Of a DNA stretch of 33,902 bases, positions 1-8,146 are shown piece by piece. Below the pieces are notes generated by a model, which saw nothing but the letters and a program-made list of their open reading frames with translations, was not told the origin of the DNA and did no database searches. A program made the position numbers and the translations under genes. Position 1 is the stretch's first letter. Each line of letters opens with the position of its first letter. Origin of the DNA: Lachnospiraceae bacterium UBA3638 (GTDB lineage Bacteria; Bacillota; Clostridia; Lachnospirales; Lachnospiraceae); contig DFKT01000033.1 in NCBI GenBank assembly GCA_002373595.1, positions 1 through 33,902 of the forward strand. Direction: 5' to 3'.

Positions 1-339
1 GAATCCGTAGCTATGGTCATGGAACTGCTCCTCAAATATCGGAGTGAGCACCTGTGCCACCGCCTGTTGCACAAAGCGGTCGGCTACTGTGGGTACTCCA
101 AGGTTCCTTACTCCACCGTCAGGCTTCGGTATCTCCACCCTTCTGACTGGCTGCGGTTTGTATTTCCTTGTCCGCAGTTGTTCCCTGATGCTTTCGCCGT
201 TTTCCGAAAGGTATGCGCCAAGCTCTTCGACGGTCATGCCGTCTACGCCTGCCGCTCCTTTGTTTCTGACGACTTGCAGATACGCTGCATTGAGATTGTC
301 TTTGCTCAGTATCTGTTCCATGAGACTACTTGTGTCCAT
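1..339 (-). CDS. ltrA: Group II intron reverse transcriptase/maturase, N-terminal fragment
   Basis: The first 113 codons of a LtrA-type protein are present and the frame runs off the window edge. The start ATG at 339 follows AAAGGA at 8 bases. The translation contains the family hallmarks RNKGAAGVDGMTVEEL (about residues 26-41), RKYKPQPVRRVEIPKPDGG (residues 60s-70s), LGVPTVADRFVQQAVAQVL and, at the edge, FHDHSYGF. These correspond to the N-terminal extension (RT0) and the first fingers blocks of the reverse transcriptase. The protein reverse-transcribes the intron RNA into target DNA and assists splicing as a maturase. The YADD catalytic block, the maturase domain X and any endonuclease domain lie beyond the edge, so it cannot be judged whether the element is intact. 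Confidence 0.92.
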   Translation of the reverse strand, partial: MDTSSLMEQILSKDNLNAAYLQVVRNKGAAGVDGMTVEELGAYLSENGESIREQLRTRKYKPQPVRRVEIPKPDGGVRNLGVPTVADRFVQQAVAQVLTPIFEEQFHDHSYGF

Positions 340-817
340 GCGTTGTTTCCTTTCTGCCCCTTTTACCTTTGCCGCCTTTGACGTTATCGACAGACGTTGC
401 TTAGGCTACGAAGTGGAACGTACTTCAACTGACTGATTGTTCGGCCCTTCGCTCCACCCCCGTTACAGGGGCTTCTTCGCTACTATGGCCTCTGCTGACT
501 TCTCACAGTTCGTTGTTACTACGGCTAATGAGACCGCCTGTGAGACCTCCACGCTTAAGGTGCGCGCTCTTTCTCCTCATCTACCTGCCACATTTACTGG
601 TACTTCCAGCAACTTTTGGACTTCATCGCTTTGAGCCGACTTATCCGTATTTCCCAGCCTTATATGTGGTTCCTGTTCGTCAGGCCAAGGGTTTGCCTAC
701 AGCTTCCTTCAGATTCCACCTCGCGATGGACACCCTTGCTGTTCAGCTATGTACTTCGTCGTTGCCTACGCGTACTCGGGACTTTCACCCGTTAGAGCGC
801 GCCCATGGCGCGCAAAC
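1..817 (-). mobile_element. Group II intron, 5' part (cut by window edge)
   Basis: Read on the minus strand, about 480 bases of non-coding sequence lead into a reverse-transcriptase ORF, which is the layout of a bacterial retroelement group II intron. The 5' end lies near 815-817. It opens with a GC-rich hairpin (GCGCGCC-ATG-GGCGCGC, 797-813) followed by the segment AACGGGTGAAAGTCCCG, a typical domain I opening. The first bases read roughly GTTTGCG or TTGCG rather than the usual GTGYG, so the exact splice site is uncertain. The intron sits directly after the U-tract of the upstream gene's terminator and on the same strand, the target choice known for class C introns. Domains V and VI and the 3' end lie outside the window. 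Confidence 0.85.
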
Positions 818-820
818 TCA

Positions 821-848
821 AAAAAAGCACCGGCAGTGCCGATGCTTT
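821..848 (-). terminator. Rho-independent terminator of the Nudix gene, target site of the intron
   Basis: On the minus strand, AAAGCATCGG pairs with CCGGTGCTTT across a short loop, with one G-T wobble. A run of seven T follows. It lies 17 bases after the Nudix stop codon. The group II intron begins only a few bases behind the T run. Confidence 0.85.
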
Positions 849-864
849 TGATCCGTAAACAGTT

Positions 865-1404
865 TTACAGTGCGTACTTGGTGGCGTAGCCGAGGATGCC
901 GCAGATAGTCTTGGAATCCTGGATCTTGCCGGAGAGGATCATCTGCTTAAGTTCCGAAAGCGTGTAGCATTCGACATTTACAAATTCATCCTCATCGAGA
1001 TGCTGGTCTCCGCGGCGCTTCAGATCCTTAGCCACATAGATGCCTATCCTCTCATTGCAGAAAGCGACCGTGGTATAGATCGTCGTGAGGTACTCCATCT
1101 CGCCTGCGATATAGCCGGTCTCCTCCTCGAGTTCGCGCCTCGCGCAATCCTCCATAGGCTCATTGCGGCTGTTAAGTCCGCCTGCAGGTATCTCTATCGT
1201 CTCACGCTCAAGCGCATTTCGATACTGGCGGACCATGATGAGCTTTCCGTCCTCTCTCACCGCCACACATGCTGCAGCGCCCTTGTGATCGATCAGGTCC
1301 CACTTCGCGGTATGTCCGTTCGGGATCTGCATCGTATCCTGATAGTAATCTATTATCGCTCCCTTGTGGATCAGTTCGCGATCAAGCCTCTTTATCTCTT
1401 CCAT
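865..1404 (-). CDS. Nudix hydrolase, ADP-ribose pyrophosphatase type
   Basis: This 179-residue protein has a complete Nudix box, G-x5-E-x7-REL-x-EE-x-GY, at residues 76-98 (G76, E82, R90-E91, E94-E95, G97). The box binds the metal-pyrophosphate. The preceding segment [19 protein letters not shown] is typical of the ADP-ribose pyrophosphatase (NudF-like) subgroup, which cleaves ADP-ribose and related nucleoside diphosphate sugars to AMP and a sugar phosphate. The length is close to the family norm. The ATG is preceded by GGAG/AAGG. It lies 24 bases behind the aminotransferase gene and probably shares its promoter. Substrate choice within the subgroup is inferred. Confidence 0.9.
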   Translation of the reverse strand: MEEIKRLDRELIHKGAIIDYYQDTMQIPNGHTAKWDLIDHKGAAACVAVREDGKLIMVRQYRNALERETIEIPAGGLNSRNEPMEDCARRELEEETGYIAGEMEYLTTIYTTVAFCNERIGIYVAKDLKRRGDQHLDEDEFVNVECYTLSELKQMILSGKIQDSKTICGILGYATKYAL

Positions 1405-1428
1405 TGCCTTCTCCGTGATGTATGGATC

Positions 1429-2724
1429 TTACTTCTGCGCTGCGAGATGTCTGGCACTTACAAGCTTAACGCAGAGAGCAAAGAGCTCTGCTGCCTGTGA
1501 CATTTCCTCCGGGCTGGGGAATGAAGGTGCGATACGGATATTGGAATCATCCGGATCCTTGCCGTAAGGGAATGTAGCGCCCGCTCCGGTGAGGGTTACT
1601 CCCGCTTCCTTACATGCTGCTACGATCTCCTTTGCACATCCCTTCATCGCATTGAAAGAAATGAAATATCCGCCGTTCGGCTTGGTCCACTCGCCGATGC
1701 CGAGACCGCCGAGCTCCTTCTCGAGGATATCGAGAGTTGCCACAAACTTAGGTCTCATGATGGCTGCATGCTTTTTCATATGAGCCTTTACGCCATCGAT
1801 ATTCTTAAGATAGCGCACATGGCGAAGCTGATTTACCTTATCGAATCCGATCGTGCGGATGGTCATCGACTTTCTGATATTGTCGAGGTTAGTCTTGGAT
1901 GATGCAAGTCCCGATATACCCGCTCCGGAGAAAGTGATCTTGGAGGTCGAGCAGAACTCGAGTACGAGGTCCGGATTGCCGGCCTTCTCACACTCGGAGA
2001 TGATATCGAGGATCTTGTCCTGCTTCTCGGGCTCATCGTAAAGATCATGCACGGTGTATGCATTGTCCCAGTAGATCCTGAAATCGGGGGCTGCGGGCTT
2101 AAGATTTGCAAAGCGCCTTACGGTCTCATCCGAGTAGGATACGCCCTGAGGATTCGAATACTTGGGCACGCACCAGATACCCTTTACATAGGGATCCGAT
2201 GATACATACTTCTCTACAAGGTCCATATCGGGGCCCGTGGATGACATAGGGATATTGATCATCTCCACGCCGAAATGCTCGGTTATAGCGAAATGCCTGT
2301 CATAACCGGGTACGGGGCAGAGGAATTTAACAGGCTTATCGAGTTTGCACCAAGGGGTGTTTCCGTTCACGCCATGAGTAAATGATCTCGATACAGCGTC
2401 AAACATGATGGAAAGGCTCGCATTTCCGCATACGATGACATTCTCCTGCTTAGTGCCCATGATCTCCGCAAGGAGTCTCTTGGCCTCGGGGATACCGTCC
2501 ATCATACCGTAGTTTCTGACCTCTCCGCCGTCCTCCGAGTGCATATCGCTCGAAGAATCAAGCACATCGAGGAAATCCATCTGCATATCGAGCTGTGCTA
2601 CTCCCGGCTTACCTCTGGACATATCAAGCTTAAGCCCCTTGCTCTTAGCCTCGGCATACTGCTTTTCAAGGTCTGCGAGCAGGGCGTTCAATTCGTCTTT
2701 GGACATCTCTGAATAAGGTTTCAT
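1429..2724 (-). CDS. PLP-dependent aminotransferase, class I/II fold (MocR-type aspartate aminotransferase family)
   Basis: The 431-residue protein shows the fold type I signatures SRGKPG near residue 36, YSNPQG (189-194), WDNAY (219-223) with the PLP-ring aspartate D220, and CSTSKITFSGAG with the probable Schiff-base lysine K262. The pattern resembles the Aminotran_MocR family often annotated as an aspartate/alanine aminotransferase, without a helix-turn-helix domain. It would move an amino group between an amino acid and a 2-oxo acid in the cytosol. The start at 2724 is chosen because GGAGGAG stands 9-11 bases upstream; an in-frame ATG at 2760 has no ribosome site. It is the first gene of a two-gene operon with the Nudix hydrolase. 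The real amino donor cannot be read from the sequence. Confidence 0.88.
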   Translation of the reverse strand: MKPYSEMSKDELNALLADLEKQYAEAKSKGLKLDMSRGKPGVAQLDMQMDFLDVLDSSSDMHSEDGGEVRNYGMMDGIPEAKRLLAEIMGTKQENVIVCGNASLSIMFDAVSRSFTHGVNGNTPWCKLDKPVKFLCPVPGYDRHFAITEHFGVEMINIPMSSTGPDMDLVEKYVSSDPYVKGIWCVPKYSNPQGVSYSDETVRRFANLKPAAPDFRIYWDNAYTVHDLYDEPEKQDKILDIISECEKAGNPDLVLEFCSTSKITFSGAGISGLASSKTNLDNIRKSMTIRTIGFDKVNQLRHVRYLKNIDGVKAHMKKHAAIMRPKFVATLDILEKELGGLGIGEWTKPNGGYFISFNAMKGCAKEIVAACKEAGVTLTGAGATFPYGKDPDDSNIRIAPSFPSPEEMSQAAELFALCVKLVSARHLAAQK

Positions 2725-2775
2725 GTCTAAAAATCTCCTCCATTGCATAATCGTATACAATAATGCACTCGGTAT

Positions 2776-2804
2776 ATGATACTATATGAAACCCTTATTG
2801 TAAA
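2776..2804 (-). promoter_or_regulatory. Sigma-A promoter of the aminotransferase-Nudix operon
   Basis: On the minus strand, TTTACA (2799-2804), a 17-base spacer and TATCAT (2776-2781) each match the consensus hexamers at five of six positions. The predicted start near 2769 leaves a leader of about 45 bases. Confidence 0.65.
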
Positions 2805-2835
2805 GAATGAGATTTATTCAGTATAGGGAAAACGG

Positions 2836-3906
2836 TCAGACTTTCTCGTTTTGATTGTGAATCTCAGGATCTTCGTACTTGTCCATAAAGTATCTGCCGA
2901 GTTTTACTTTTTCGTCGGCAAATTTAACACTTCCAAGTTCGGTAAATACACTTACGACCTTTTTGAATCTCAGATCGGTAAAGAAATTAAAGATCTCCAT
3001 GGGGACAGTTTTGTCGAACTTACAAACATCCCCAAAACATTTATCATAATCCAGTTCATCCCTGGGATGAATCTTGAAAAACACCCTTCCTTCCTTGGAA
3101 TATTCCTCATAGAGATCTCTGAACAACCTCTCGCGGACATCAAGAGCGCACAGCGGCTCGGTAAGGATCAGAATATTATCCCTGCTGCCGGAAGTATTGT
3201 TTATCTCTCTCCTCATCCTATCTATGTCTTTAACGAACACACGGATCAGTATATCCTTTTGTTCCTCCGTAACAGATTCCTCCAGCTGCTTTCTGGGGAC
3301 CTCTTTATACTTATAAAAAGGATGCTTTATGACAGAGAGGTCATTGACCTCCATATCATCGCAGTACTTGCTGTATCCATCCTGCATAAAGATGAGATTC
3401 AGTTTCATACTGAAAAACTTCTTTACCCCGAAATGCCCTTTGTTGGTATATAAAGCCATAACATACCCGCCAAGGTAATTCAGTCCGTCCTCAACTGCAT
3501 GGTAATGGATGCGATTCTTATTAAGGTAATATCCTATCGGATCTCCATCGCAGAACACCCATATATCATCATACTTTTTGAAATCTACCGGAACGAACTC
3601 AGCCTGTAATTTTGCAAACTTCGAGGTAAAAACGATCCTGGAAAACATATTTACAACTATGTTTCCCCTGTCTTTCTTCCATTTTTCGAGTTCAGGAAAT
3701 TCTTTTTCCGTTTTCTCGTCATACTCAAACACTTCAGAAAATATACCGCTTTGAAGTATACGTTCCTTTATATCGCCGAAATCATTTGACATTCTGCTCA
3801 GCACAACCGATGCATTGCCTTTTTCATCCGTCGGCAAAGAGAACTCTTTCAAAAATGAAATATATAAATGATAGAAGGTGTGGCAGACATATATCCTTTT
3901 ACTCAT
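2836..3906 (-). CDS. Putative glycosyltransferase, sialyltransferase-like (GT52-related)
   Basis: This 356-residue protein has no signal peptide or membrane segment. It opens with RIYVCHTFYHLYISF, like the start of GT52 and polysialyltransferase-type enzymes. It has an EDG element at 139-141 (HAVEDGLNYL) and a C-terminal KIHPRDELDYD block (278-288) followed by VPMEIF (301-306). In these enzymes the HP motif contacts the CMP-sugar donor. The adjacent pseI, pseG and pseF genes suggest that it moves pseudaminic acid from CMP-Pse to a cell-surface glycan or protein; this is inference. It is transcribed divergently from pseI. No ribosome site precedes the ATG, and the -10 box ends only 7 bases before it, so the transcript may be leaderless. 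Assignment to GT52 rests on motif memory and is moderate. Confidence 0.65.
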   Translation of the reverse strand: MSKRIYVCHTFYHLYISFLKEFSLPTDEKGNASVVLSRMSNDFGDIKERILQSGIFSEVFEYDEKTEKEFPELEKWKKDRGNIVVNMFSRIVFTSKFAKLQAEFVPVDFKKYDDIWVFCDGDPIGYYLNKNRIHYHAVEDGLNYLGGYVMALYTNKGHFGVKKFFSMKLNLIFMQDGYSKYCDDMEVNDLSVIKHPFYKYKEVPRKQLEESVTEEQKDILIRVFVKDIDRMRREINNTSGSRDNILILTEPLCALDVRERLFRDLYEEYSKEGRVFFKIHPRDELDYDKCFGDVCKFDKTVPMEIFNFFTDLRFKKVVSVFTELGSVKFADEKVKLGRYFMDKYEDPEIHNQNEKV

Positions 3907-3913
3907 AGACCGA

Positions 3914-3919
3914 ATTATA
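3914..3919 (-). promoter_or_regulatory. Promoter -10 box of the glycosyltransferase gene
   Basis: A perfect TATAAT on the minus strand ends 7 bases before the ATG at 3906, so initiation would fall at or next to the start codon. The -35 region (TTTTAA near 3937-3942) is weak. Confidence 0.5.
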
Positions 3920-3957
3920 CTATAATTTTCATACTATTAAAATAAGCGAAAAAAAGA

Positions 3958-3963
3958 TATAAT
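3958..3963 (+). promoter_or_regulatory. Promoter -10 box of pseI
   Basis: TATAAT at 3958-3963 predicts transcription from about 3970, giving a leader of about 20 bases that carries the pseI ribosome site. No clear -35 is visible in the A-rich stretch upstream. It is divergent from the glycosyltransferase promoter 40 bases away. Confidence 0.5.
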
Positions 3964-3989
3964 GAATATCGTTGAAAGAGGTATTATCC

Positions 3990-5039
3990 GTGAATAAAAC
4001 AATCTTAATCGGAAACAAAGAAGTATCATCCGCTTCCCCTTATATCATTGCTGAGATGTCTGCCAATCATCTGCAGGATCTTGGACGTGCAAAAAGGATC
4101 ATACTCGCCGCAAAAGAATCAGGGGCCGATGCTATCAAACTTCAGACCTACACTCCCGATACGATAACTCTGGATGTACATAACAGTGAATTCCTCTGCA
4201 CTCCCGGAAGTCCCTGGGAAGGCATGAATCTGCACGATCTCTATAAGACAGCATACACTCCCTGGGAATGGCATGCCGAGCTTTTTGCTTATGCGAAGGA
4301 AGTCGGGATTGATTGTTTCTCATCCCCTTTCGATATGACTGCGGTAGACTTTTTGAGTCAATTCGATCCTCCGGCTTACAAAATCGCTTCATTTGAGATT
4401 AACGATATTCCGCTTATAGAGAAGGTAGCAAAAGAGAAAAAGCCTGTCATAATGTCAACCGGCATTGCAGAACTGGCGGACATTGAACTCGCCATAGAGA
4501 CATGTCTAAAAGCCGGAAACGATAATATCGTTCTCTTAAAATGCGTATCAGAATACCCTACTCCTTATGACGAGTTAAACCTGCGAACCATACCGGATAT
4601 GGTCGAAAGATTCAAATGTGTGACAGGACTCTCCGATCACTCTATGGGAAGCGCCATTCCCGTAGCGGGAGTCGCACTCGGCGCGGCAGTTATCGAAAAG
4701 CATCTGACTCTCTCGAGAGCTGACGGCGGTCCCGACGGATCATTCTCTATGGAACCCGCCGAGTTTAAGACAATGGTGACGGATATCGGACATATCGTAA
4801 GCGGACTTGGAAAAGTAACTTACGAACTGACCGAAAAACAAAAAAACAGTCGTGGAAGATCCCGTTCTTTATATGTATCTGCGGATATCAAAAAAGGAGA
4901 AGTCTTCACTCCCGATAATATCAAGTCCGTTCGTCCGGGATACGGTCTCCACACTAAACACTATTATGAAATCCTCGGACGCGAAGCTCAGTGCGACCTT
5001 GCAAAAGGCACCGCGCTCAAATGGGAATATATCAAATAA
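3990..5039 (+). CDS. pseI: Pseudaminic acid synthase
   Basis: PseI condenses 6-deoxy-AltdiNAc with phosphoenolpyruvate to give pseudaminic acid. The 349-residue protein has the NeuB-family barrel (IIAEMSANH near 20, KLQTYTPD near 48, FSSPFD, YKIASFE, GLSDHSMG, IEKHLTL) and a C-terminal antifreeze-like SAF domain from about 285 (RSLYVSADIKKGEVF, VRPGYGLHTKHY). The TYTPD motif, the LHDLYKTAYTPWEWH segment and the GLHTK segment match PseI rather than the N-acetylneuraminate or legionaminate synthases. The start is GTG at 3990, because AAAGAGG ends 8 bases upstream; a TTG at 3972 in the same frame lies before that site. The ATP-grasp gene follows after 5 bases. PseG and PseF lie in the same island, which supports the assignment. 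Confidence 0.9.
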   Translation: MNKTILIGNKEVSSASPYIIAEMSANHLQDLGRAKRIILAAKESGADAIKLQTYTPDTITLDVHNSEFLCTPGSPWEGMNLHDLYKTAYTPWEWHAELFAYAKEVGIDCFSSPFDMTAVDFLSQFDPPAYKIASFEINDIPLIEKVAKEKKPVIMSTGIAELADIELAIETCLKAGNDNIVLLKCVSEYPTPYDELNLRTIPDMVERFKCVTGLSDHSMGSAIPVAGVALGAAVIEKHLTLSRADGGPDGSFSMEPAEFKTMVTDIGHIVSGLGKVTYELTEKQKNSRGRSRSLYVSADIKKGEVFTPDNIKSVRPGYGLHTKHYYEILGREAQCDLAKGTALKWEYIK

Positions 5040-5044
5040 AAAGT

Positions 5045-6001
5045 ATGAACGTATTACTGTTAAGTATAGGAGCTAAATATTCTCTTGTAGGCTTTTTCAG
5101 ATCCCCCGAATCAGGATTTGACAAAATCGTAACTACCGATTGCAGCGAATATGCTGCCGGCTTGTATAATTCCGACGTTCATTACGTCACTCCCAGGATG
5201 GACGACCACGATTATATCCCCACTCTTCTGGACATCTGCACACGCGAGGATATTAATGTCATAATCCCTCTCCGCGAGGACGAGCTTCTTTTTATGTCGG
5301 ACAAGCGTGATGTTTTCGGAAGCCATGGCATTACTCTTATGCTCTCCTCCGCAGAATTCATACAGGCATGCAAGGACAAATATCTCTTTTACAACGAACT
5401 TAAAAAGGCCGGAATCCCGGTTGTCCCCACCTATCTGTATGGAACCGATACCGATAAAATTTCGAATCTTCAGCTTCCTTTGTATGCTAAGCCTCGCTAT
5501 GGAGCAGCCAGCATAGGGAACATCAAAACATCATCAAGAGAATTCCTTGACGCATATATAAAAGAATGTAACGAAGAGTTTGTCGTCCAGCCTTATATCT
5601 CAGGTGATGAATTCGGTGTCGATGTATATGTCGATCTTTTGTCACATGAGATCATTCAGATATTCATCAAGAAAAAACTGAGCATGAAATCCGGAGAGAC
5701 TGAAAAATCAGTTTCAGTCAAAAATGATCATATAGTCAGCCTTGTACAAAAGGTCGTCGATCGATTCTCTCCTGTCGGAGTCCTTGATATGGACGTACTG
5801 TTCTGCAACGGTGAATACAAAATACTTGAGATTAATCCCCGCTTCGGCGGCGGATATCCTCATGCTTTTTCATGCGGTGTGAACTACCCCTTATATATCT
5901 CAAACAATGCTCGAGACAAAAAAAATACCCCCTGCATTGGAGATTATGCAGAGGGCATTGTCGCTATGAAGTATACCAAAACACTCACTTTAGACAATTA
6001 G
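5045..6001 (+). CDS. ATP-grasp domain protein in the pseudaminic acid island
   Basis: This 318-residue protein resembles CarB-like ATP-grasp ligases. It has an N-terminal nucleotide-like fold (MNVLLLSIGAKYSLVGFF), a central domain with KDKYLFYNELKKAGIPVVPTY (about 112-132), the lysine strand YAKPRYGAASIG, VVQPYISGDEFGVDV, and the Mg-binding end VLDMDVLFCNGEYKILEINPRFGGGYPHA. Such enzymes join a carboxylate to an amine, thiol or phosphate through an acyl phosphate. The ATG at 5045 follows the pseI stop by 5 bases with only a weak ribosome site, so translation is probably coupled to pseI. Because it sits inside the pse genes it may add an acyl or amino-acid group to the sugar, but no substrate can be read. 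The ORF upstream of 5045 only overlaps pseI. Confidence 0.8.
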   Translation: MNVLLLSIGAKYSLVGFFRSPESGFDKIVTTDCSEYAAGLYNSDVHYVTPRMDDHDYIPTLLDICTREDINVIIPLREDELLFMSDKRDVFGSHGITLMLSSAEFIQACKDKYLFYNELKKAGIPVVPTYLYGTDTDKISNLQLPLYAKPRYGAASIGNIKTSSREFLDAYIKECNEEFVVQPYISGDEFGVDVYVDLLSHEIIQIFIKKKLSMKSGETEKSVSVKNDHIVSLVQKVVDRFSPVGVLDMDVLFCNGEYKILEINPRFGGGYPHAFSCGVNYPLYISNNARDKKNTPCIGDYAEGIVAMKYTKTLTLDN

Positions 6002-6003
6002 GA

Positions 6004-7092
6004 TCACTTTTTATTCTTCTCATACTCTCTCAGTACACTGCATATGTATTCCATTTCCTTCTCACCGTATCTCTGATCGCAGGGAATTGTTATGCAATGT
6101 CTCGATAGGTATGCACTGTCTTTAAACATCTCTGTCGCATCGTTAGGTTTCCAGTGAACATTTGAATACACGTCATTTGCTATGAGATGCGAAAGAAGTG
6201 AATCTCTGTCTTCGGTCAGTATAAACATGCCCATCGGTATCATTCCTTCACTGCGCCTTCCCGGCAGCGTAATGAATGACATACTTTTAAGCATTTCATA
6301 AAGCATATCATAATTCTTACGTCTTCTTGCTATCACAGCATCCACATCCACGGATGAGAGCAGGTTAATCGATATATCCGACATATTCCTGATCGTATAA
6401 TCAGAGAAAAGAGATTCATTCCCTTTGTCGGAATACTTTAGAAATTCTTTTTTATCATACTTATCCGGCGACTCAAGATATAATGATTTCATCAATTGAG
6501 CGGTCAGATAATAAAGCGAATAATCATATGCCGCATTATCTTTTTCTGCTTTCTCAAGAGAAGATCCCGAAGCGATAAAAGCCCCATCCGGAATAGGAAA
6601 CCACTTCCTGAGGCTTCCCAATACAACATCTCCTACCCCAAAGCAATCCCTGCTCTCCGACAAAAGCGACATCGTAATATCTTCAAAAACCGTGACGCCC
6701 TTATCCTTTAATTTCGAAACAAACTCTGCCTCTTCATCGGGTATGGCATATCCAAAATATTGCATCAGATAAAAAATATCACCCTTAACAATCGAGCAAT
6801 CGTTAAGAAATGCCATATTCAGTCTCAATTCACAATCTATCGGATAGTACTCAATTTCACATCCGGCTCTCTTTACCGCATCAGTAACGGAAGCGCAGAT
6901 AAATGAAGGTATCCATACTTTACCTTTACGCCCGTTTGCTTTAAACCAGCTCTCTATTGCAGATCTGCCCGTATTAAAGAAATCGATATCCCACGCTTTT
7001 CCTTTCATGAAAGGCAGCACGAAGGAATCCTGTTTCGTACCATGCGCAAAGAGGTCTTCGATATGTATCTCGAATATGCTTCCTATCTCCAT
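6004..7092 (-). CDS. PLP-dependent aminotransferase-like protein, DegT/DnrJ/EryC1-type fold
   Basis: In this 362-residue protein, NTGRSAIESWF (40-50) matches the glycine-rich PLP-phosphate turn. VFEDITMSLLSE (135-146) holds the acidic residue that pairs with the PLP ring nitrogen, and GSLRKWFPIPDGAF (159-172) contains the probable Schiff-base lysine K163. It is divergent from PseC, lacking the usual signature around the active-site lysine, so it should not be called PseC. It overlaps the end of pseG by one base (TAATG) and ends 2 bases from the convergent ATP-grasp gene. It probably aminates a sugar or nonulosonate derivative; with the ATP-grasp gene it may form an amine-installing and acylating pair. 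That role is inference. No terminator separates the convergent genes. Confidence 0.75.
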   Translation of the reverse strand: MEIGSIFEIHIEDLFAHGTKQDSFVLPFMKGKAWDIDFFNTGRSAIESWFKANGRKGKVWIPSFICASVTDAVKRAGCEIEYYPIDCELRLNMAFLNDCSIVKGDIFYLMQYFGYAIPDEEAEFVSKLKDKGVTVFEDITMSLLSESRDCFGVGDVVLGSLRKWFPIPDGAFIASGSSLEKAEKDNAAYDYSLYYLTAQLMKSLYLESPDKYDKKEFLKYSDKGNESLFSDYTIRNMSDISINLLSSVDVDAVIARRRKNYDMLYEMLKSMSFITLPGRRSEGMIPMGMFILTEDRDSLLSHLIANDVYSNVHWKPNDATEMFKDSAYLSRHCITIPCDQRYGEKEMEYICSVLREYEKNKK

Positions 7093-8123
7093 TATCTTCT
7101 CCCGGTTATCTCGGCAAAGATCCTGTCTGCTCCTTTGCCATCTATATATGACGACGACTTTGCGCTCATATTCTTTCTCTGTTCTGTATCGGATATCAAC
7201 TCATCAAAACAGATTTTTACGTTTTCCCAAAAATCAGGATTGCCAGCATGTCCGGCATATCGTATCATTTTTCTTTCATTCATAACCCCAAGTCCCGGAA
7301 CCTGATCCTCCGCCACAGCTATGCCTATGGTCGGAACCCCTGAAACCGCAAGTTCCAATACCGTCGTCCCGCCTGCGCTTATTGCCAGATCAGACTCTTG
7401 CATCAGTTCCGCCATATTCTGTGCATTGCGGATCACTTTGGTGTTACTGTATTTCGAACACTCTGATTCGAGTTCGTCATAATGTATATTGCAGCTTCCG
7501 GAAACAAAAGTAAAATCCATGTCGGCAAATGTACCGGAATCGGAAATCCTTTTGAGAAACTCAGTCATAAAATTATACCCATCGCTGCCGCCTGTAGTAA
7601 CAAGGATTTTTTTAACTTTATCCTTTACTATATAATCATATCCCCTAAACTCATTTCGTATGGGAGTGTACTCAGGTCCGATCAACAGATTAGTGGCGGT
7701 TTCGGAATAGAGATCCTGTATATATCCTTTATCACAAGCTATATTCTCATTTATCAGATAATCCGTATCAAGCCTGTTTCTTGTACTGTTTATGCAGATA
7801 AGTGGGGCACCTTTCTTTAATTCGGTGAGATAATCATTTCCCGCGAGGAAACTGTCTACGAGGATATAATCGGCTTTGTTGTCTATAAGAATGCCGGCAA
7901 TCTCCTGTGCTTCCGCAATACTTTTTTCATCATACGGATGATTGATCTCTATAACACTGTAACCACGTCTTTCAAAGATATCATGAGCAGCCGGTGCCGA
8001 AGTAATATATGTGCATTCATAACCATTTTTTTTGAATGCATCAGCTATGGTCATTGAGCGCATGATATGACCGAGACCTATCTTTTCATTTCCGTCTGCT
8101 CTTATGAATAGTCTGCCGTTCAT
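7092..8123 (-). CDS. pseG: UDP-2,4-diacetamido-2,4,6-trideoxy-beta-L-altropyranose hydrolase
   Basis: PseG removes UDP from UDP-AltdiNAc, the step before PseI. The 343-residue protein begins with the GT-B-like signature RADGNEKIGLGHIMRSMTIA (residues 8-27), in which the GxGHxxR histidine is the proposed catalytic base. It carries the UDP-binding half SAGGTTVLELAVSGVPTIGIA in the C-terminal domain, after LVTTGGSDG. The length and both domains fit PseG. It lies 23 bases behind pseF and overlaps the aminotransferase by one base, so the three genes form one operon. An alternative, a related CMP- or UDP-sugar hydrolase of another nonulosonate pathway, is less likely because PseI and PseF both look pseudaminic-specific. 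Confidence 0.88.
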   Translation of the reverse strand: MNGRLFIRADGNEKIGLGHIMRSMTIADAFKKNGYECTYITSAPAAHDIFERRGYSVIEINHPYDEKSIAEAQEIAGILIDNKADYILVDSFLAGNDYLTELKKGAPLICINSTRNRLDTDYLINENIACDKGYIQDLYSETATNLLIGPEYTPIRNEFRGYDYIVKDKVKKILVTTGGSDGYNFMTEFLKRISDSGTFADMDFTFVSGSCNIHYDELESECSKYSNTKVIRNAQNMAELMQESDLAISAGGTTVLELAVSGVPTIGIAVAEDQVPGLGVMNERKMIRYAGHAGNPDFWENVKICFDELISDTEQRKNMSAKSSSYIDGKGADRIFAEITGRR

Positions 8124-8146
8124 CTTCTCCGGTCCGTTTCTTTTGC

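Noticed and set aside
13..436. Plus-strand frames at the left edge, up to 130 codons
   Set aside because: They are antisense to the clearly recognisable group II intron reverse transcriptase on the minus strand.
3990..5039. Sialic or legionaminic acid synthase (NeuB/LegI) for this gene
   Set aside because: The TYTPD, YTPWEWH and GLHTK segments and the pseG and pseF neighbours fit PseI better.
6004..7092. PseC for the PLP enzyme
   Set aside because: The active-site region GSLRKWFPIPDG and overall divergence do not match PseC; only the fold type is supported.
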